Below, piece by piece: positions 32,030 through 34,870 of a stretch of DNA of 34,870 nt (positions are counted from its first letter, which is position 1; the number at the start of each line of letters is the position of its first letter). Both the position numbers and the translations under genes were made by a program. Location: contig JBOZIK010000001.1 of the NCBI GenBank assembly GCA_051453625.1, positions 210,309,739 through 210,344,608 of the forward strand, read 5' to 3'. The DNA comes from Welwitschia mirabilis. Lineage: Eukaryota > Gnetophyta > Gnetopsida > Welwitschiales. Below the pieces are notes generated by a model. The model ran no database searches. It was not told the DNA's origin and worked only from the letters and a program-made list of their open reading frames with translations.

Positions 32030-33915
32030 AACCATTACCCATGTTATCCTTAAGGAAGAATGATAACTAACTATAAACTTAGTATTAAATCTAGACATTA
32101 TAAAATAACAAACAAATTTTAACACTATTGCTACAGATAATGGCATAGTAGTAGCTTAAAGGAATACTATTTTATCTTTTTGCAAAGTTTTTATACATAG
32201 TTTTTGCTTATCTAATGGTGGGTATTATTCCTCTTCAATGAAACCTGAACTAGTTTAATTTATTTTTAGTTTTTTTAATTTTATTCTAACTTATTTTTCT
32301 GCAACTCTAGTATTTTATTTATAGATTGCCTTAAGAGTAAAAACTTAAAATTTTTTAATTAACTTTAAATTACATATCTATTATGTTTTTTTTGTATTTT
32401 TTTACATCTCTAGTTTTGCATTTTTGCTATGTGTTTGAAACATTAAATCTCTAAAAATTTTGTTATGATTTTATTACCACTAAATTTAATTTTACTTACA
32501 TTCTTTACTTTAGTTTAATTTTTCTAGACACTATAACAAAAATCAATTTGCAAGGCATGTGCAAATCTGTATGTCAAAACTAAAACTATAATAGAAAACT
32601 TGATTAGTGCTACCACCTTTCCTTAATAACATTATCATTTTTTCTATTCATAACACTTTGAGTTTTTGACAAAATACTTTGTTAAAACCTAGAAAACAAA
32701 CCAACTTATAGGCCCTATGAAATCCATTCTTATACCTGTTTGAAACATTCCTAAACTTCTTCTTGTATGAATGGGAACCATGATGAGTTTGGGAGATTAA
32801 TTTGCAAAAATATGGATCTATTTACTAATTAGAATAGATTCTAAGAGCTTAGATCTTAAAATGAAAACCAACTCACTAAATATTCCCAATAAGAAGCTTA
32901 TACCTCCTAAATGATCCAAATGATAATGAGCAAAACTCCTGATCCCTACAACAATAGTAACATAATCCAAATAACTTAATTAGAGGAGGCATATCTACTC
33001 AAGATCTAATTGCTTGATTAATGGCCTACCATCCTATTTAAGAGGCAGTCAAACAATAAGTTGTTATTGTTGTTGCTACTAACACAAACCAATCTAGGAA
33101 AAATCCTTTGTTATTATCTGTAGTCACAATGTCTAAAAACACCTTCTTACATTACAATGTTGTCCATAAAATAGATCCTAGAGCTTAAAACCCTTCACCA
33201 TAAAACTCTCGTCTCATTTCCATATATTAGAGTTTAAGAACTCATACCTCCATCTCAAAGAATTTGAATGTGTTCTATTAATCATTCTCCAATATTCAAA
33301 CACTCATGATGCCCTTAGTCTCATCTTCTTTCTCTTTTTTTATGGGCAAAAAGGATAAAATTATGATTGTACACTCTTAAAATCTTTTCCATATAATCTT
33401 GGATTGATCTTAATAAAGCCTTCATCACAAAATTCTTTTCTAATTACAAAATAAATTTTTTGAGAAAATAAATTATGAACTACTAACAAAAGAAGAATAA
33501 AACATTCATCTAAGTCCTACAAAGATTTAAAGGCTATTACAAAAATGCCCCTAACATAGATTTGAATCAAGGAGGAAGATAAACTTCTTCTATGATGGGA
33601 TGTCCACCAACAACTACTAATTAGTGGAGATGATGAGTCAAGGTAATCTTCTTAGCATTCCATTAGATGAAGTTTGGGAAAAACCTTGAGAGTATAATAG
33701 AGAGCTTTAAAAATTGGGAGAAGCTAATACAACCATCTAGATTACACCATTCTATTACATCATCAAATGTTTTTAAGGTTCCTAAAAATTTCAAAGTAAA
33801 TAATAAGATAAATGAACTAGCATAAAGGGTTGAATATTTAACCATAATAGTCCAACCAGACTAAGTAGTTAAGGGTTGACAATTTAAAAAGTTCATTAAT
33901 CTAAATAGATTTTAA
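32030..33915 (+). other. unassigned interval upstream of the plus-strand copia pol
   Basis: If the plus-strand copia is collinear, its gag should lie here. I see no convincing gag or zinc knuckle. Short readable plus-strand stretches near 33700-33800 (such as HHSITSSNVFKVPKNFKVNN) cannot be assigned. The interval is AT-rich; both strands were scanned. Confidence 0.4.
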
Positions 33916-34230
33916 ATTAATGGTGCTTTCTAGTACATGGATAGTGGTTGTTCTTGGTACATGATAGATGAAAAATTAAGATTCCAACATTTGGATGACT
34001 TTAATGAAGGAGAAGTAACATTTAGTGACAATGGAAAAGCAAAAATTGAAGGCACTAGAAGCATCAGTGGAGGTAATATGCTTAAAATTAATAAAGTTCT
34101 ATATGTGAATGGCCTTAAACATAAGTTGTTGAGTATTAGTTAGATTTGTGATAAAGGTCACAAAGTTATTTTTGATAGTCAAAAGTGTGAAGTTAGACAT
34201 GATAAAACAAATGACATTCTTCTTAAATAA
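33916..34230 (+). pseudogene. Ty1/copia protease-like domain, plus strand
   Basis: The frame 33937-34143 (68 codons) reads MDSGCSWYMIDEKLRF, EVTFSDNGKAKIEGTR, then KINKVLYVNGLKHKLLSIS. It continues past a TAG as ICDKGHKVIFDSQKCEV. This matches the plant copia block D-S-G-C-S-R-H-M-T-G ... V-x-F-G-D-N ... V-L-x-V-x-G-L-K-H-N-L-L-S-I-S-Q-L-C-D-K-G. The catalytic D-S-G is intact. The TAG stands where the family has Q (CAG), consistent with one C-to-T change. It belongs to the same element as the integrase start that follows. It differs from the minus-strand copia, whose D-S-G is lost. Confidence 0.9.
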
Positions 34231-34279
34231 AATATAATAGATAGCATTAATCAATCTTTATCTTCTTGTTCTTTTTGTA

Positions 34280-34870
34280 ATATAGATTAAGAAGAATTGT
34301 GTCACCACTGATTAGGACATGTAAACTATGACCATCTCAAAACCATCATTAAAAAGGAGTTCATGAAAGAAATCCCTAAGATTAACATTGAAAAAGCATG
34401 AGTTGTGTGATGCCTATAAAAAAAATAATTTAGGACTTCTCATAAAAGTAAAAACTTAGTCATCTTAATAATATCACTNNNNNNNNNNNNNNNNNNNNNN
34501 NNNNNNNNNNNNNNNNNNNNNNNNNNNNNNNNNNNNNNNNNNNNNNNNNNNNNNNNNNNNNNNNNNNNNNNNNNNNNNGAGTTGTGTGATGCCTATCAAA
34601 AAAAAAATAATTTAGGACTTCTCATAAAAGTAAAAACTTAGTCATCTTAATAATATCACTTAAACTCATTAACATGAACTTGGTGTGTCCTTCTCAAACT
34701 AAAAGTCTAGGACGAAAATAATATTTCTTAACTATGGTAGACAATTTTTATAGATTTACTTAGATTGCTTTTTTAGGAAACAAAGTTGAAACATTTAAAA
34801 GTTATGGTGAAATCTATAACAAAATCAAAAATGAGAAAGAATACACTATTAAAAGAATTAGAAGTGATCA
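34280..34870 (+). pseudogene. Ty1/copia GAG-pre-integrase and integrase start, plus strand, cut by window end
   Basis: After the protease, the plus strand reads EELCHH-stop-LGHVNYDHLKTI and EIPKINIEKA near 34290-34400, the H-x-R-L-G-H-x-N/S block of the GAG-pre-integrase zinc domain. CDAY with a LIKVKT-like stretch follows. After the 100-N gap come LKLINMNLVCPSQTKSLGRK, TMVDNFYRFT, GNKVETFKSYGEIY and IRSD. This is the start of the integrase core up to the second-aspartate block, where the window ends. The first catalytic aspartate (H-M-D-L-F-G-P) reads N at 34677-34679. The sequence is interrupted by stops and a gap. Confidence 0.88.
34400..34660 (+). repeat. ~80-bp sequence duplicated on both sides of a 100-N gap
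   Basis: 34400-34478 recurs at 34579-34660; the copies differ by one extra c and two A in a homopolymer. They abut the gap (34479-34578) on both sides. A coding copia pol would not carry this block twice, so the duplication is very probably an assembly artefact with a default 100-N gap. Confidence 0.9.

Overview
This window looks like a transposon graveyard in a plant (angiosperm) nuclear genome. It is very AT-rich. I recognise only retroelement proteins: a LINE reverse transcriptase, Ty1/copia gag, protease-like, RT and RNase H, and Ty3/gypsy gag, protease, RT, RNase H and integrase. All are broken by stops and frameshifts. I found no intact host gene, rRNA, tRNA gene, CRISPR array or bacterial-type operon. 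The species cannot be fixed from the sequence. Six runs of N mark assembly gaps.

Layout. (1) 1-2660: LINE on the minus strand, cut by the window edge. (2) 2661-3884: unassigned AT-rich DNA. (3) 3885-14557: Ty1/copia element on the minus strand, with a 3' LTR at about 3885-6527 and a 5' LTR at 13172-14557. It has gag with a CCHC knuckle, a protease-like remnant and RT-RNase H, but no integrase. A SINE-like, tRNA-like insertion with a poly(A) tail and a C-rich tract sits in the 3' LTR. (4) 15588-16620: Ty3/gypsy gag remnant on the plus strand. (5) 16678-29505: Ty3/gypsy element on the minus strand of about 12.8 kb, with two diverged LTRs of about 0.7 kb and decayed gag, PR, RT, RNase H and INT in the usual order. 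(6) 29880-30850: Ty3/gypsy RT-RNase H remnant on the plus strand. (7) about 31080-31560: LTR-like promoter segment with a TATA box and a G-box, followed by a (CT)n microsatellite. (8) 33916 to the window end: Ty1/copia protease, GAG-pre-integrase and the start of integrase on the plus strand.

The plus-strand gag (4) and the plus-strand RT (6) flank the minus-strand gypsy (5). The simplest reading is that (5) inserted into an older plus-strand gypsy element between its gag/protease and its RT. Decay is strongly biased. CpG and CAG/CTG are scarce, TAG/TAA often stands where a family shows W or Q, and several catalytic acidic residues read as the product of a G-to-A change. This fits long-term cytosine methylation and deamination of silenced repeats.

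Two signals are not explained by standard annotation. One is a dispersed, roughly 30-bp partly palindromic motif that recurs in the gypsy element, in both LTRs, the leader and the interior. The other is a cluster of AGACATCT/AGATGTCT octamers in both copia LTRs and in that element's 3' internal region. Three of the six gaps have near-identical sequence on both sides, which probably reflects unmerged contig ends.
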